Assembly (NCBI RefSeq): GCF_007992455.1
Contig: NZ_BKAH01000013.1
Span: forward strand, 1 to 64,000
Length of the DNA: 64,000 bases
Direction of reading: 5' to 3'
DNA from: Microbacterium saccharophilum
GTDB lineage: Bacteria > Actinomycetota > Actinomycetes > Actinomycetales > Microbacteriaceae
Shown: in pieces, positions 33,349-47,741 of the stretch
Layout of the letters: each line of letters starts with the position of its first letter
How positions within the stretch are numbered: the first letter of the stretch is position 1
The notes under the pieces: generated by a model
Database searches by the model: none
Seen by the model: the letters and a program-made list of their open reading frames with translations, nothing else
Told to the model about the DNA's origin: nothing
Position numbers and translations under genes: made by a program

Positions 33349-34268
33349 TCACCGCGCGCGGGGGTGGGAGGTGACGTAGACGTCGCGGAGCGCGTCGACG
33401 GTCACGTGGGTGTAGATCTGGGTCGTCGCGACCGAGGCATGCCCGAGGAGCTCCTGCACGACGCGCACGTCGGCGCCGCCCTGCAGCAGGTGCGTCGCGA
33501 ACGAATGGCGGAGGGTGTGCGGCGACACGTGCGCCGTGAGGCCGGCGCGCTCGGCGGCCTGCTGGATGACGAGCCACGCGCTCTGCCGGGACAGCGGGGC
33601 GCCGCGGGCGCCGAGGAACAGTCGCGGCGTCGCGCGGCCGCGGCGGGACAGCTCGGGGCGGGCGCGCGCGAGGTAGGCGTCGACGGCGGCCCGCGCGTAC
33701 GAGCCGACCGGGACGATGCGCTCCTTCGCCCCCTTGCCGCGCACGCGCAGCACGTCGCCGTGCGCGAGGTCGTCCACGTCGAGCTGCACGATCTCGGTGA
33801 CCCGGGCCCCGGTCGCGTAGAGCAGCTCGAGCAGCGCGCGGTCGCGCAGCCGGACGAGGTCGCCGTCGCTCGCCGTGCCCGGCGCGGGCCCCGCCGCGTC
33901 CAGGAGCGACTCGACCTGGTCGATCGTGAGCGCCTTCGGAAGCCGCTGCGGGGTCTTCGGCGGGCGCAGCCGGCCGGTCGGGTCTTCCGCGGCGATCCCC
34001 TCGCGCACGAGGAACCGGTGCAGCCCGCGGACGGAGGACTGCAGCCGGGCGAGGGAGGTCGCGGCCGGGGGCGGCTCTGCCGACGCCCGTTCCGCGGCGA
34101 ACTCGGCGACGGTCGCCGCCGTCACGTCCTCGGTCGTCGCGATCCCCCGCTGGGTCAGCCACGTCGTGTAGACGGCGAGGTCACGGCGGTACGCGCCGAC
34201 GGTGTGCTCGGAGAGACCGCGCTCGATCGAGATGTGCCTGAGGTAGGCGTCGACGGCGCGTTCGAGCT

Positions 34269-34272
<4 letters not shown>
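33349..34272 (-). CDS. xerD: Site-specific tyrosine recombinase XerD
   Basis: A 307-residue recombinase resolving chromosome dimers at dif with XerC. The N-terminal SAM-like core-binding domain ([19 protein letters not shown]) is followed by the catalytic domain with Arg in [35 protein letters not shown] (His and nucleophilic Tyr). The GTG at 34272 overlaps the Nudix stop (GTGA). Position next to scpAB/parA supports the housekeeping role rather than an integrase of a mobile element. Confidence 0.95.
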
Positions 34273-36603
<2,331 letters not shown>

Positions 36604-38307
36604 TCATCCTATCAGTCGTGGTGAGCCGAGGCTGAGCAGCTCCCGTGCGTGTTCCAGCGCGGCGTCCGAATCGGGCAGGCCGGAGAGGAGACGCGCCATC
36701 TCCGCCTCACGGTCGGCGCCGGTGAGGACGCGGACGCTCGAGGCGGTGACCGAGCCGTCGCTGGCCTTGACGACGCTGAGGTGGTTGTTCGCGAAGGCGG
36801 CGACCTGCGCGAGGTGGGTCACGGCGATCACCTGGCTGGTCTGCGCGAGCTTCGCGAGGCGCCGGCCGACCTCGATGGCCGCGGCGCCGCCGATGCCGGC
36901 ATCCACTTCGTCGAACACGAACGTCCGGACGGGGTCGGTCGCCGCGATGACGACCTCGATCGCGAGCATGACGCGGCTGAGCTCGCCGCCGGACGCGCCG
37001 CGTGCGACGGGGCGCGGATCGGCGCCGGGGTGCGGGGAGAGGAGGATCGTCACATCGTCCCGGCCGTGCGCCGTCTCCGCGCCGGGCGCCACCGTCACGA
37101 CGATGCGCGCGTCGGGCAGAGCGAGGTCGCGGAGCTCGGCGGTGACCGCCTCGCCCAGCTTCTCCGCCGCGGCCGTGCGGGCGGCGGTCAGCGTCGCGGC
37201 GTGCGCGTCGACGAGCGCCGCGGCCTCCTGCGTCTGGGCGGTGAGGCGCTGCACCCGGTCACCGTCGTCGTCGAGCTCGGCCAGCCGCGCCGCGCCGCTC
37301 TCCCGGAGCGCGAGGACCTCCTCGAGCGTCCCGTGGGCGCGGAGCAGGGCACCCAGGGCCGCGCGGCGCTCTTCGACGGCGGCGAGCTCGTGCGGGCCGG
37401 ATTCGTCGAGGTCGGCGAGGTAGCTGCTGAGCTCGCCGGCGACGTCGGCGACGCGGTAGCCGAGCTCGCCGAGCGTGTCGGAGACGGTGGCGAGGGCGGG
37501 GTCGCTGTGCGAGACGCGATCGAGGATGCGGCGGGCTTCGCCCAGCAGCGCCTGCGCGTCGGGCTGGTCGTCGTCGCTGGAGAGCGCGGCGTGCGCCGTC
37601 GCGGCGGCGAGGCGGAGATCCTCCGCGTTCGCGAGGCGCTCGGCGCGCTGCGACAGCTCGACGTCCTCGCCCGCATGCGGGTCGACCTGTCCGATCTGCT
37701 CGAGCGCGGCACGCAGGTCGTCGGCTTCGCGGGCGCGGCTGTCACGCTCGGCGGTCAGCGTCGCGAGCTCGTCGGTGACGGCGCGCCAGTGCGTCCACGC
37801 GTCGCGGTACGCGGCCAGGGCTGCGGCGACCTCGTCTCCCCCGAACCGGTCGAGCGCGTCGCGCTGCGCGGCGGCGCTGCGCAGCCGCAGCTGGTCGGAC
37901 TGGCCGTGCACGACGACGAGCTGGTCGGCGAGGTCGGCGAGCACGCCCGCGGGCGCCGTGCGGCCGCCCACCGTGGCGCGGCTGCGGCCCTCGCTGGAGA
38001 GCGTCCGCCCGAGGTACAGCTCCGCACGCCCGTCGCCGATCGGCTCGACCTCGCCGCCGGCGTCATGCACCCTCTCCACGACGGGCCCGTCCTCCGGCAC
38101 GATCCAGACACCCTCGACCCACGCCTGGGCGGCGCCGGAGCGGACGGCGCCGGAGTCGGCACGCTGGCCGAGGAGCAGCCCGAGCCCCGTGACGACCATG
38201 GTCTTGCCGGCGCCGGTCTCACCCGTGATGGCGGTGAACCCGGTGCCCATCGGCAGGGTCGCCTGCGCGATCACACCGAGATCGCGCAGACGCATCTGCT
38301 CGATCAC
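36604..38307 (-). CDS. recN: DNA repair protein RecN
   Basis: A 567-residue SMC-like repair ATPase acting on double-strand breaks: P-loop GETGAGKT near residue 34, a long central coiled-coil region (about 150-380), signature GASGGELSRVMLA and Walker B FVFDEVDAGIGG. The GTG start at 38307 overlaps the nadK stop (GTGA); an ATG at 38295 is the alternative. The nadK-recN pair is a conserved actinobacterial unit. Confidence 0.96.
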   Translation of the reverse strand: MIEQMRLRDLGVIAQATLPMGTGFTAITGETGAGKTMVVTGLGLLLGQRADSGAVRSGAAQAWVEGVWIVPEDGPVVERVHDAGGEVEPIGDGRAELYLGRTLSSEGRSRATVGGRTAPAGVLADLADQLVVVHGQSDQLRLRSAAAQRDALDRFGGDEVAAALAAYRDAWTHWRAVTDELATLTAERDSRAREADDLRAALEQIGQVDPHAGEDVELSQRAERLANAEDLRLAAATAHAALSSDDDQPDAQALLGEARRILDRVSHSDPALATVSDTLGELGYRVADVAGELSSYLADLDESGPHELAAVEERRAALGALLRAHGTLEEVLALRESGAARLAELDDDGDRVQRLTAQTQEAAALVDAHAATLTAARTAAAEKLGEAVTAELRDLALPDARIVVTVAPGAETAHGRDDVTILLSPHPGADPRPVARGASGGELSRVMLAIEVVIAATDPVRTFVFDEVDAGIGGAAAIEVGRRLAKLAQTSQVIAVTHLAQVAAFANNHLSVVKASDGSVTASSVRVLTGADREAEMARLLSGLPDSDAALEHARELLSLGSPRLIG

Positions 38308-39236
38308 TCGGCCACCCGCGTGGCGGCGCGTGTCGGCCCCCGCCATCCCGTGACGGGGAGCTGGAACTTCCGCACCAACCGGTCGGTGAACGGCGCCGGA
38401 TGCAGGCGTGCGAGCCGCACCGGGATGTCGGAGCGGCGCACCACGACGCGGGCGCCGGGGGGCAGGTCGTGCGAGCGGCGCCCGTCGGCCCAGAGGATGC
38501 CGATGCCGTCGGTGCGCGCCAGGACCTCGATCGCGACGGCGGCCTCGGGCCCGACGACGAGCGGGCGGGCGAACAGCGCGTGCGCGGACAGCGGCACGAC
38601 GGCGAGGGCCTCCACGCTCGGCCAGATCACGGGGCCGCCGGCGGAGAAGTTGTAGGCGGTTGAGCCCGTCGGCGTCGAGACGACGACGCCGTCGCAGCCG
38701 AAGGTCGACAGGGGCCGGCCGTCGATCTCCATGACGACCTCCATCATCCGCTCGCGGGAGGCCTTCTCGACGGTCACCTCGTTGAGCGCCCACGTCTCGT
38801 AGATGACGGTGCCGCCGGCGTCCTTGACCCGCGCGGACAGGGTCATCCGCTCTTCCACCTCGTAGTCGCGCGCGATGACCCGCTGCATGGCGTCGTCGAT
38901 GACGTCCGCCTCGATCTCCGCGAGGAACCCGACGTGGCCCATGTTGATGCCGAGGATCGGCGCGGTGCCGTCGCGGACGAGCTCGGCGGCACGCAGGATC
39001 GTGCCGTCGCCGCCCAGCACGATCGCGATCTCCACGTCCGCGACGGGAACGTCGAAGCCGAGCAGTGCGATGGGTGCGAGATCGGAGAGCGCCGCCACGA
39101 GGGCGTCGTCGTCCGCGGCGAGGACCGGGCGGGCGCCGGCCGCGATGAGCGCGGCGATGACGCGGCGAGCGGCGGCGACGCTGTCTTCCCGGTGGGCGTG
39201 CGCGACGACGAGGATGTCACGAGGCGCGTTCGTCAT
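38304..39236 (-). CDS. nadK: NAD kinase
   Basis: A 310-residue enzyme phosphorylating NAD to NADP. The GGDGTILRA motif and the substrate loop with NMGHVGFLAE are present, and DGVVVSTPTGSTAYNFSAGGP is the second conserved block. The ATG at 39236 with GGGAG upstream is preferred to 39272. In related genomes tlyA precedes this gene; here the upstream neighbour is a membrane protein of the arginine cluster. Confidence 0.95.
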   Translation of the reverse strand: MTNAPRDILVVAHAHREDSVAAARRVIAALIAAGARPVLAADDDALVAALSDLAPIALLGFDVPVADVEIAIVLGGDGTILRAAELVRDGTAPILGINMGHVGFLAEIEADVIDDAMQRVIARDYEVEERMTLSARVKDAGGTVIYETWALNEVTVEKASRERMMEVVMEIDGRPLSTFGCDGVVVSTPTGSTAYNFSAGGPVIWPSVEALAVVPLSAHALFARPLVVGPEAAVAIEVLARTDGIGILWADGRRSHDLPPGARVVVRRSDIPVRLARLHPAPFTDRLVRKFQLPVTGWRGPTRAATRVAE

Positions 39237-39332
39237 CAGGCTCCCGCCGGTCGGTTCACGGTGCTCCACCATTCTGTCTGTCGCGGGCGCTGAGGCGAAA
39301 CGGCGCGCGTGCCCCTCCCGGCATCCACGCCG

Positions 39333-42605
<3,273 letters not shown>

Positions 42606-42609
<4 letters not shown>

Positions 42610-43505
42610 TGCGCCACCACCTCTGTTCCGATTCCCTGTTCCGTGAAGATCTCCACCAGCACCGAGTGCGGCTGGCGGCCGTCGATGATCGCCGCCGTGT
42701 CGACGCCGCCGTCGACGGCGTCGAGGCAGGCCTGCATCTTCGGGATCATGCCCGACTCCAGCCGCGGCAGCATCGCGCGCAGCTCGGAGGCCGTCAGGTG
42801 CGACACGAGCGAGTCCCGGTCGGGCCAGTCGGCGTAGAGCCCCGGCACGTCGGTGAGGACGACGAGCTTCGTGGCCCCGAGCGCGACGGCGAGGGCCGCG
42901 GCGGCGGCATCCGCGTTGACGTTCAGCGAATGGCCCGGGTTGTCCAGGTCGGGCGCGATCGACGAGACGATCGGGATGCGGCCGGCGGCGAGCTGGTCGA
43001 GGACGGGCTGCGGGCTGACCTCGACGACATCGCCGACGTGACCGAGGTCATGCTCCTCGCCGTCGATCACGACGCCGCGGCGGCGGCCGCCGAACAGGCC
43101 GGCATCCTCACCGGAGAGTCCCGTCGCGAACGGGCCGTACGCGTTGATCTTGGCGACGAGCTGCGGGTTGATCTGGCCGGTCAGCACCATCCGGACGACG
43201 CTGATCGCCTCCATGCTCGTGACGCGGTACCCGCCCTTGAACTCGCTCGGAATGGAGAGCCGGTCGAGCATCTTCGAGATCTGCGGGCCGCCGCCGTGCA
43301 CGACGACCGGCTTGACGCCCACGAACCGGAGGTAGGCGATGTCCTGCGCGAACGACTCCTGCAGTTCCTCGGAGATCATGGCGTTGCCGCCGTACTTGAT
43401 GACGATGATCTGGTCACGGAAGCGCTGCAGCCACGGGAGCGACTCGATGAGGACGCCGGCCTTGACGGCGGCCTCCTCGGGGGTGGTCTGCTGGATGTCG
43501 GTCAT
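42606..43505 (-). CDS. argB: Acetylglutamate kinase
   Basis: A 299-residue amino-acid kinase: KYGGNAM near residue 37, [14 protein letters not shown] near 70, and [13 protein letters not shown] near 195. An N-terminal helix (residues 1-30) of the type present in arginine-sensitive hexameric enzymes is visible, so arginine feedback is likely. The ATG at 43505 overlaps the argJ stop. Confidence 0.97.
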
Positions 43506-44659
43506 GAGGAGTACGCGCTGTTCTCGTGGACGTAGTCGTGCGTAAGGTCGTTCGTGAGGATCGTGGCCTCCGCGTCGCCGGTGCGCAGGTCGATGAGGAT
43601 CGACGTGGCGCGCGGGGTGAGGTCGACCTCCTCGCGGGGGCGGTCGGGGCCGCCCTGCGTGCAGACGCGGACGCCGTTGAACCACACGTCGACGTCGTAC
43701 GGGTCGAACGCGGCGTCCGTGGTGCCGATGGCGGCGAGCACGCGGCCCCAGTTGGGGTCGTTGCCGAAGATGGCCGCCTTGAAGAGGTTGTTGCGCGCCA
43801 CGGAGCGGCCGACGGTGACGGCGTCCGCTTCGGATGCCGCGTTCACGACCCGGATCGCGATGGCGTGGCTCGCGCCCTCCGCGTCGGCCTGCAGCTGCTC
43901 CGCGAGGTCCTGGCAGACCTCGGTCAGCGCCGTGGCGAACTCGTCGAGGTCGGGCCGCAGCTCGGCGGCGCCGCTGGCGAGCAGCGTCACCTGGTCGTTG
44001 GTCGACATGCAGCCGTCGGAGTCGAGCCGGTCGAACGTGCGCGCCGTGGCGCGGCGCAGCGCCGCATCGGCCTCGGCCGGCTCGAGTCGGGCGTCGGTGG
44101 TGATGACGACGAGCATTGTGGCAAGACCGGGCGCCAGCATCCCGGCGCCCTTCGCCATGCCGCCGATGGTCCAGCCGTCGCGGCTGACGACGGAGCGCTT
44201 GGGCTTGGTGTCGGTCGTCATGATCGCGAGCGACGCGTCGTCGCCGCCGTCGGCGCTGAGCGCGGCGATCGCCTCGGTGGTGCCGGCGAGGACCTTGCCG
44301 CGGAAGACCTCGTCGCCGGTGCCGATGAGGCCCGTCGAGCAGACCAGGATGTCGCCGGCACTGACGCCGAGCAGCTCCGCGGCCTTCTCGGCCGTCTGGT
44401 GCGTCGTCTGGAAGCCGAACGACCCGGTGAAGCAATTCGCGCCGCCGGAGTTCAGCACGACGGCCTCGACGACGCCGTCCGCGATGACCTGCTGCGACCA
44501 GATGATGGGGTTCGCCTTGGCGCGGTTGCTCGTGAAGACGGCGGCGCCGGTCTTGTGCGGCCCGCGGTTCACGACGACGGCGAGGTCCTTCCCGCCGCTG
44601 CTCTTCAGGCCGGCGGTGACGCCCGCGGCTTCGAATCCCTGCGCTGCCGTGACACTCAC
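43502..44659 (-). CDS. argJ: Bifunctional ornithine acetyltransferase / N-acetylglutamate synthase
   Basis: A 385-residue self-cleaving Ntn-type protein. The cleavage/nucleophile site is [12 protein letters not shown], where the Thr of ATML becomes the new N-terminus of the beta chain. It recycles the acetyl group in arginine synthesis. The GTG at 44659 overlaps the argC stop; longer frames upstream are spurious. Confidence 0.97.
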   Translation of the reverse strand: MSVTAAQGFEAAGVTAGLKSSGGKDLAVVVNRGPHKTGAAVFTSNRAKANPIIWSQQVIADGVVEAVVLNSGGANCFTGSFGFQTTHQTAEKAAELLGVSAGDILVCSTGLIGTGDEVFRGKVLAGTTEAIAALSADGGDDASLAIMTTDTKPKRSVVSRDGWTIGGMAKGAGMLAPGLATMLVVITTDARLEPAEADAALRRATARTFDRLDSDGCMSTNDQVTLLASGAAELRPDLDEFATALTEVCQDLAEQLQADAEGASHAIAIRVVNAASEADAVTVGRSVARNNLFKAAIFGNDPNWGRVLAAIGTTDAAFDPYDVDVWFNGVRVCTQGGPDRPREEVDLTPRATSILIDLRTGDAEATILTNDLTHDYVHENSAYSS

Positions 44660-45705
44660 GGGGCGACTCCGTTCACGCTCAGGCCCGTGGCCTCGGGGAG
44701 GCCGAGGGCGATGTTCATCGACTGGATGGCGGCGCCGGCGGTGCCCTTGACGAGGTTGTCCACGGCCGTGACGACGACGACGCGGTTCGCGGCGCGGTCG
44801 ATCGCGAGGCCGATGAGCGCCGTGTTCGCGCCGAGGACGTCGGCGGTGCGGGGGAACTGGCCGGCGGGAAGGAGCTGCACGAACGTCTCGTCGCCGTACG
44901 CGTCCTCCCACGCGGCGCGGATGTCGGCATCCGTCGCTCCCGCCGCGATCGGTGCCGTGGAGGTCGCCAGAATGCCGCGCGACATGGGCACGAGCACGGG
45001 CGTGAACGAGATGCCGATGCGGCCTGTGGCGCCGGCATCCGTCAGCGCCTGCTGGATCTCCGGGATGTGCCGGTGCGTGCCGCCCACGGCATACGGGTTC
45101 GCTGAGCCGAGAATCTCGGATGCGAGGAGGTTGGTCTTGAGGCTCTTCCCGGCGCCGGACGGGCCGACGGCGAGGACGGTGACGATGTCGGCAGCGTCGA
45201 TGACGCCCGCCGCGACGCCGGGCACGAGGCTCAGGGAGACCGTCGACGCGTTGCAGCCGGGGGCGGCGATGCGCGTCGCGCCGAGGAGGTTCTCGCGCTG
45301 CTTGCGGCCGCCGGTGACCAGGAGTTCGGGCACGCCGTAGGTCCACGGCTCGTGGAAGGCGCCGCCGTAAAAGGCATCCCACGCGTCCGGGGAGGTCAGC
45401 CGGTGGTCGGCGCCGGCGTCGATCACGAGCGGGGTGTCGACCAGCGCGTCGGTGTACTGACCGGACTGCCCGTGCGGCAGCGCGAGGAAGACGACGTCGT
45501 GGCCCGCGAGGGTCTCCGGCGTCGTGTCCTGCAGGGTCAGGTGCGCGAGGGAGCGCAGGTGGGGCTGATGCTCGATGAGCGGCTGCCCGGCGTTGGAGTG
45601 CGCGGTGACCGTGCGGATCTGGACGTCGGGGTGGGCGGCGAGCAGGCGCAGGATCTCGCCGCCCGCGTAGCCGGAGGCGCCGGAGACGGCGACCGAGATG
45701 GTCAT
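44656..45705 (-). CDS. argC: N-acetyl-gamma-glutamyl-phosphate reductase
   Basis: A 349-residue NADPH-dependent reductase: nucleotide motif [15 protein letters not shown] at residue 9, DAGADHRL, and the catalytic Cys in [11 protein letters not shown]. First gene of argCJBDF. Upstream is an AT-richer patch (GACAATAAGGTTGAAGC) immediately before the ATG; I could not recognise a convincing ARG box. Confidence 0.97.
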   Translation of the reverse strand: MTISVAVSGASGYAGGEILRLLAAHPDVQIRTVTAHSNAGQPLIEHQPHLRSLAHLTLQDTTPETLAGHDVVFLALPHGQSGQYTDALVDTPLVIDAGADHRLTSPDAWDAFYGGAFHEPWTYGVPELLVTGGRKQRENLLGATRIAAPGCNASTVSLSLVPGVAAGVIDAADIVTVLAVGPSGAGKSLKTNLLASEILGSANPYAVGGTHRHIPEIQQALTDAGATGRIGISFTPVLVPMSRGILATSTAPIAAGATDADIRAAWEDAYGDETFVQLLPAGQFPRTADVLGANTALIGLAIDRAANRVVVVTAVDNLVKGTAGAAIQSMNIALGLPEATGLSVNGVAP

Positions 45706-46060
45706 GCTTCAACCTTATTGTCTGAGAGGGCGTCGCCTCGGACGGCGACCGGGACCGGAGACCGGCGACACCTGCGCTCGACCCGTTCGGGGAGCACGTG
45801 GGGTCGCCTAGAGTCGGCGGCCGCTCAGACGCCGGCGCGCGCGGAGGACCGTCGAGACGGTGCGGTTCGCGGGCGCGGGCATGCCGAGACGATAGCGCCG
45901 CGGCGCGGCATCCGCCAAATCGCGGCGCCGGAGCGGCCCGTCGCGCGTCGCGCGGTCGAAAGCAGCACCCGCGGTCGAACATTCCGCAGCGCGTGCCGCT
46001 TTCGACAGCGCGAGCCTCGGGCCCACCGTCGGGTGGGCGATCCGGCGCGGGGCGGGGGGC

Positions 46061-46166
46061 TGCGCGGGGTCGGAGTCCTGCGCGGGATCGGGGCTGCGCG
46101 GGGTCGGAGTCCTGCGCGCGGCCGGGGCCCTGCGCGCGGCCGGGGCCCTGCGCGCGGCCGGGGTCC
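46061..46166. repeat. Six 16-18-nt tandem units
   Basis: Three perfect or near-perfect copies of TGCGCGCGGCCGGGGCCC (46113-46166) are preceded by three diverged units of the form TGCGCGGGGTCGGAGTCC. The region 45706-46060 before it has no recognisable gene. Confidence 0.8.
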
Positions 46167-46176
46167 TGCGCGCACT

Positions 46177-46241
46177 GGAGGAGATGTCCGCGCGGGAGGA
46201 TCAATGCGCCGAAAGGGACCTCCCGAGGCGTCATCTCCTCC
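46177..46241. repeat. 65-bp inverted-end repeat, copy 1
   Basis: Ends GGAGGAGATG and CATCTCCTCC are exact inverted repeats. A second nested pair GGGAGG/CCTCCC lies inside. Because GGAGG precedes ATG at both ends, each strand has a ribosome site and start codon. The minus strand reads MTPREVPFGALILPRGHLL. Confidence 0.85.
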
Positions 46242-46312
46242 CCTGGCGTACGGCCGGGGTTACAGTCCGTCGCGTCGAGGCAGCGCACCGCGCCGGCGAT
46301 CGGCCGCGCACG

Positions 46313-46377
46313 GGAGGAGATGACCGCGCGGGAGGATCAATGCGCCGGAAAGGACCTCCCGAGGCGTCATCTCCTCC
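46313..46377. repeat. 65-bp inverted-end repeat, copy 2
   Basis: Same length and ends as copy 1. The minus-strand frame reads MTPREVLSGALILPRGHLL. The 45 bp before it (about 46268-46312) also resemble those before copy 3, so the duplicated unit is longer than the 65-bp core. Confidence 0.85.
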
Positions 46378-46487
46378 CCAGGCGTACGCCCGGGCGCGCA
46401 GCGCGGCCGGGCGGGCAGTCCGCGTCGGGGGCCGGGAATCCGTCGCGCCGAGGCAGTGCACCGCGCCGGTGAGCGGGAGCGCGCCCG

Positions 46488-46552
46488 GGAGGAGATGTCC
46501 GTGCGGGAGGATCAGGGCGCCGGACAGGACCTCCCGAGGCGTCATCTCCTCC
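46488..46552. repeat. 65-bp inverted-end repeat, copy 3
   Basis: Same length and ends. The minus-strand frame reads MTPREVLSGALILPHGHLL. Of the five differences from copy 2 inside that frame, four are synonymous. Confidence 0.85.
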
Positions 46553-46589
46553 CCAGGCGTACGGCCGGGGGCCAGACAGAGGCCTGATG

Positions 46590-46646
46590 GGCAGAGAGCA
46601 CCCGGGCGGGCAGAGAGCACCCGGGCGGGCAGAGAGCACCCGGGCG
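46590..46646. repeat. Three perfect 19-nt direct repeats
   Basis: GGCAGAGAGCACCCGGGCG occurs three times head to tail with no spacer, just beyond repeat copy 3. It is followed by a G/C-only palindromic run (about 46672-46705) up to the stop of the epimerase gene. Confidence 0.9.
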
Positions 46647-46708
46647 CGCAGCGCGGCCGGGCGGGCGGTCGGCGCCGGGCGCCGGGCGCCCGGGCGCCGG
46701 GCGGCCGC

Positions 46709-47683
46709 TCAGGCCAGGGCGGCGATGAGGTCGATCTCCTCGGCGCGGCTGAGGCCGCTGGCGCGCGCCCGGTCGAGACCGCGTTCCCGCTCGTCGGCGA
46801 GGACGCGCGCGACGGTCTCCTCGAGAGGGCGGATGCTGCCGCCGGCGGCGCGGTACGCGTCGCCCCGGCGCGTCGCGAAGCCCGGCATGTCGCCCGGCAG
46901 CCACAGCGGGAGGGAGCGGGGCCCCGCCCACGGCGCCACGCCCTGCTCGACGAGCCAGTCGGGTGAAGCCGCGCGGAGGGCGCCGGTGTGGCCGGCGACG
47001 GCGCGCGCGACCCCGAGCATGTCGCCGAGCGGCATCGAGGGGCCGATCGCGTTGACGGTGCCGGTCCACCCGCGCCCGCCGGCGGCGACGATGAACTCGG
47101 CGAGGTCGTCGACGTCGATCACCTGCGCCGTGAGCCCCTCGGCGTCCGGCACGAGCACGGGCCCGGAGCCGGCGAGGGCGAACCGCGACGGCCAGTACCC
47201 GAACCGGTCGGTGGGGTCGCCGGGGCCCACGATGAGGCCCGGGCGCGTGATCGCGGCGCGGTCGCCGAGCGTCCCGACGGCCCGCTCGCCGGCGGACTTC
47301 GCTCGCGAGTAGTCGTACTCGTCCCCGTGCTCTGCGGGCACGGCGAGCGCGGCGGATTCGTCGGCGTCGACCTCGGTGTTCTCGGCGTAGACCGACAGGC
47401 TCGACACGTAGCTCCAGTGCGCCGCCTGCCCGCCGAGGGCGTCGACCGCCGCGGCCACGGCGACGGGATCGGAGGAGATGTCGACGACCTCGTCCCACTC
47501 CTCCCCCGCGACCTCCGCATAGGCGTCCGCGGTGGCGCGGTCGGCGACGACGAGCGCGGCGCCCGCAGGGGCGGGCCGGCCGCCTCGGGCCAGGCAGGTG
47601 ACGGCGGCGCCGGCATCCACCCATCGCCGCGCGAGGCGACCGCTCAGCCATCCGGTGCCGCCGAGGACGAGTACCCGTGTCAT
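46709..47683 (-). CDS. NAD-dependent epimerase/dehydratase family protein
   Basis: A 324-residue extended short-chain dehydrogenase. The Rossmann motif GGTGWLSGRLA begins at residue 7, and the Tyr...Lys pair is seen in EYDYSRAKSAGE. The family acts on nucleotide sugars or related carbonyls; this type (isoflavone-reductase/atypical SDR-like) has no assigned substrate. The ATG at 47683 begins the fold directly; an in-frame ATG at 47719 adds 12 weak residues. Its 3' side is the repeat cluster. Confidence 0.85.
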   Translation of the reverse strand: MTRVLVLGGTGWLSGRLARRWVDAGAAVTCLARGGRPAPAGAALVVADRATADAYAEVAGEEWDEVVDISSDPVAVAAAVDALGGQAAHWSYVSSLSVYAENTEVDADESAALAVPAEHGDEYDYSRAKSAGERAVGTLGDRAAITRPGLIVGPGDPTDRFGYWPSRFALAGSGPVLVPDAEGLTAQVIDVDDLAEFIVAAGGRGWTGTVNAIGPSMPLGDMLGVARAVAGHTGALRAASPDWLVEQGVAPWAGPRSLPLWLPGDMPGFATRRGDAYRAAGGSIRPLEETVARVLADERERGLDRARASGLSRAEEIDLIAALA

Positions 47684-47741
47684 CCCGCCATCCCAGCAAA
47701 CCGGCCCGCCGCCCGCCACCCGGTCCGCTGAGAGCGCAACC

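Noticed and set aside
45706..45730. ArgR box upstream of argC
   Set aside because: The AT-richer patch does not show the expected two half-sites, so I could not support it.
45808..45882. 24-codon basic ORF (MPAPANRTVSTVLRARRRLSG ... ) on the minus strand
   Set aside because: No clear ribosome site and Arg-rich codons are expected by chance at this GC content; not enough to call a gene.
46231..46620. 129-codon minus-strand frame across the repeat cluster
   Set aside because: It crosses repeats in different frames in successive copies; a 2-nt length difference between the units breaks any common reading frame, so a single protein is unlikely.
46061..46646. CRISPR-like array
   Set aside because: Repeat units are either directly adjacent or separated by similar, not unique, sequence; core spacing is unequal (136 and 175 bp) and no cas gene is present.
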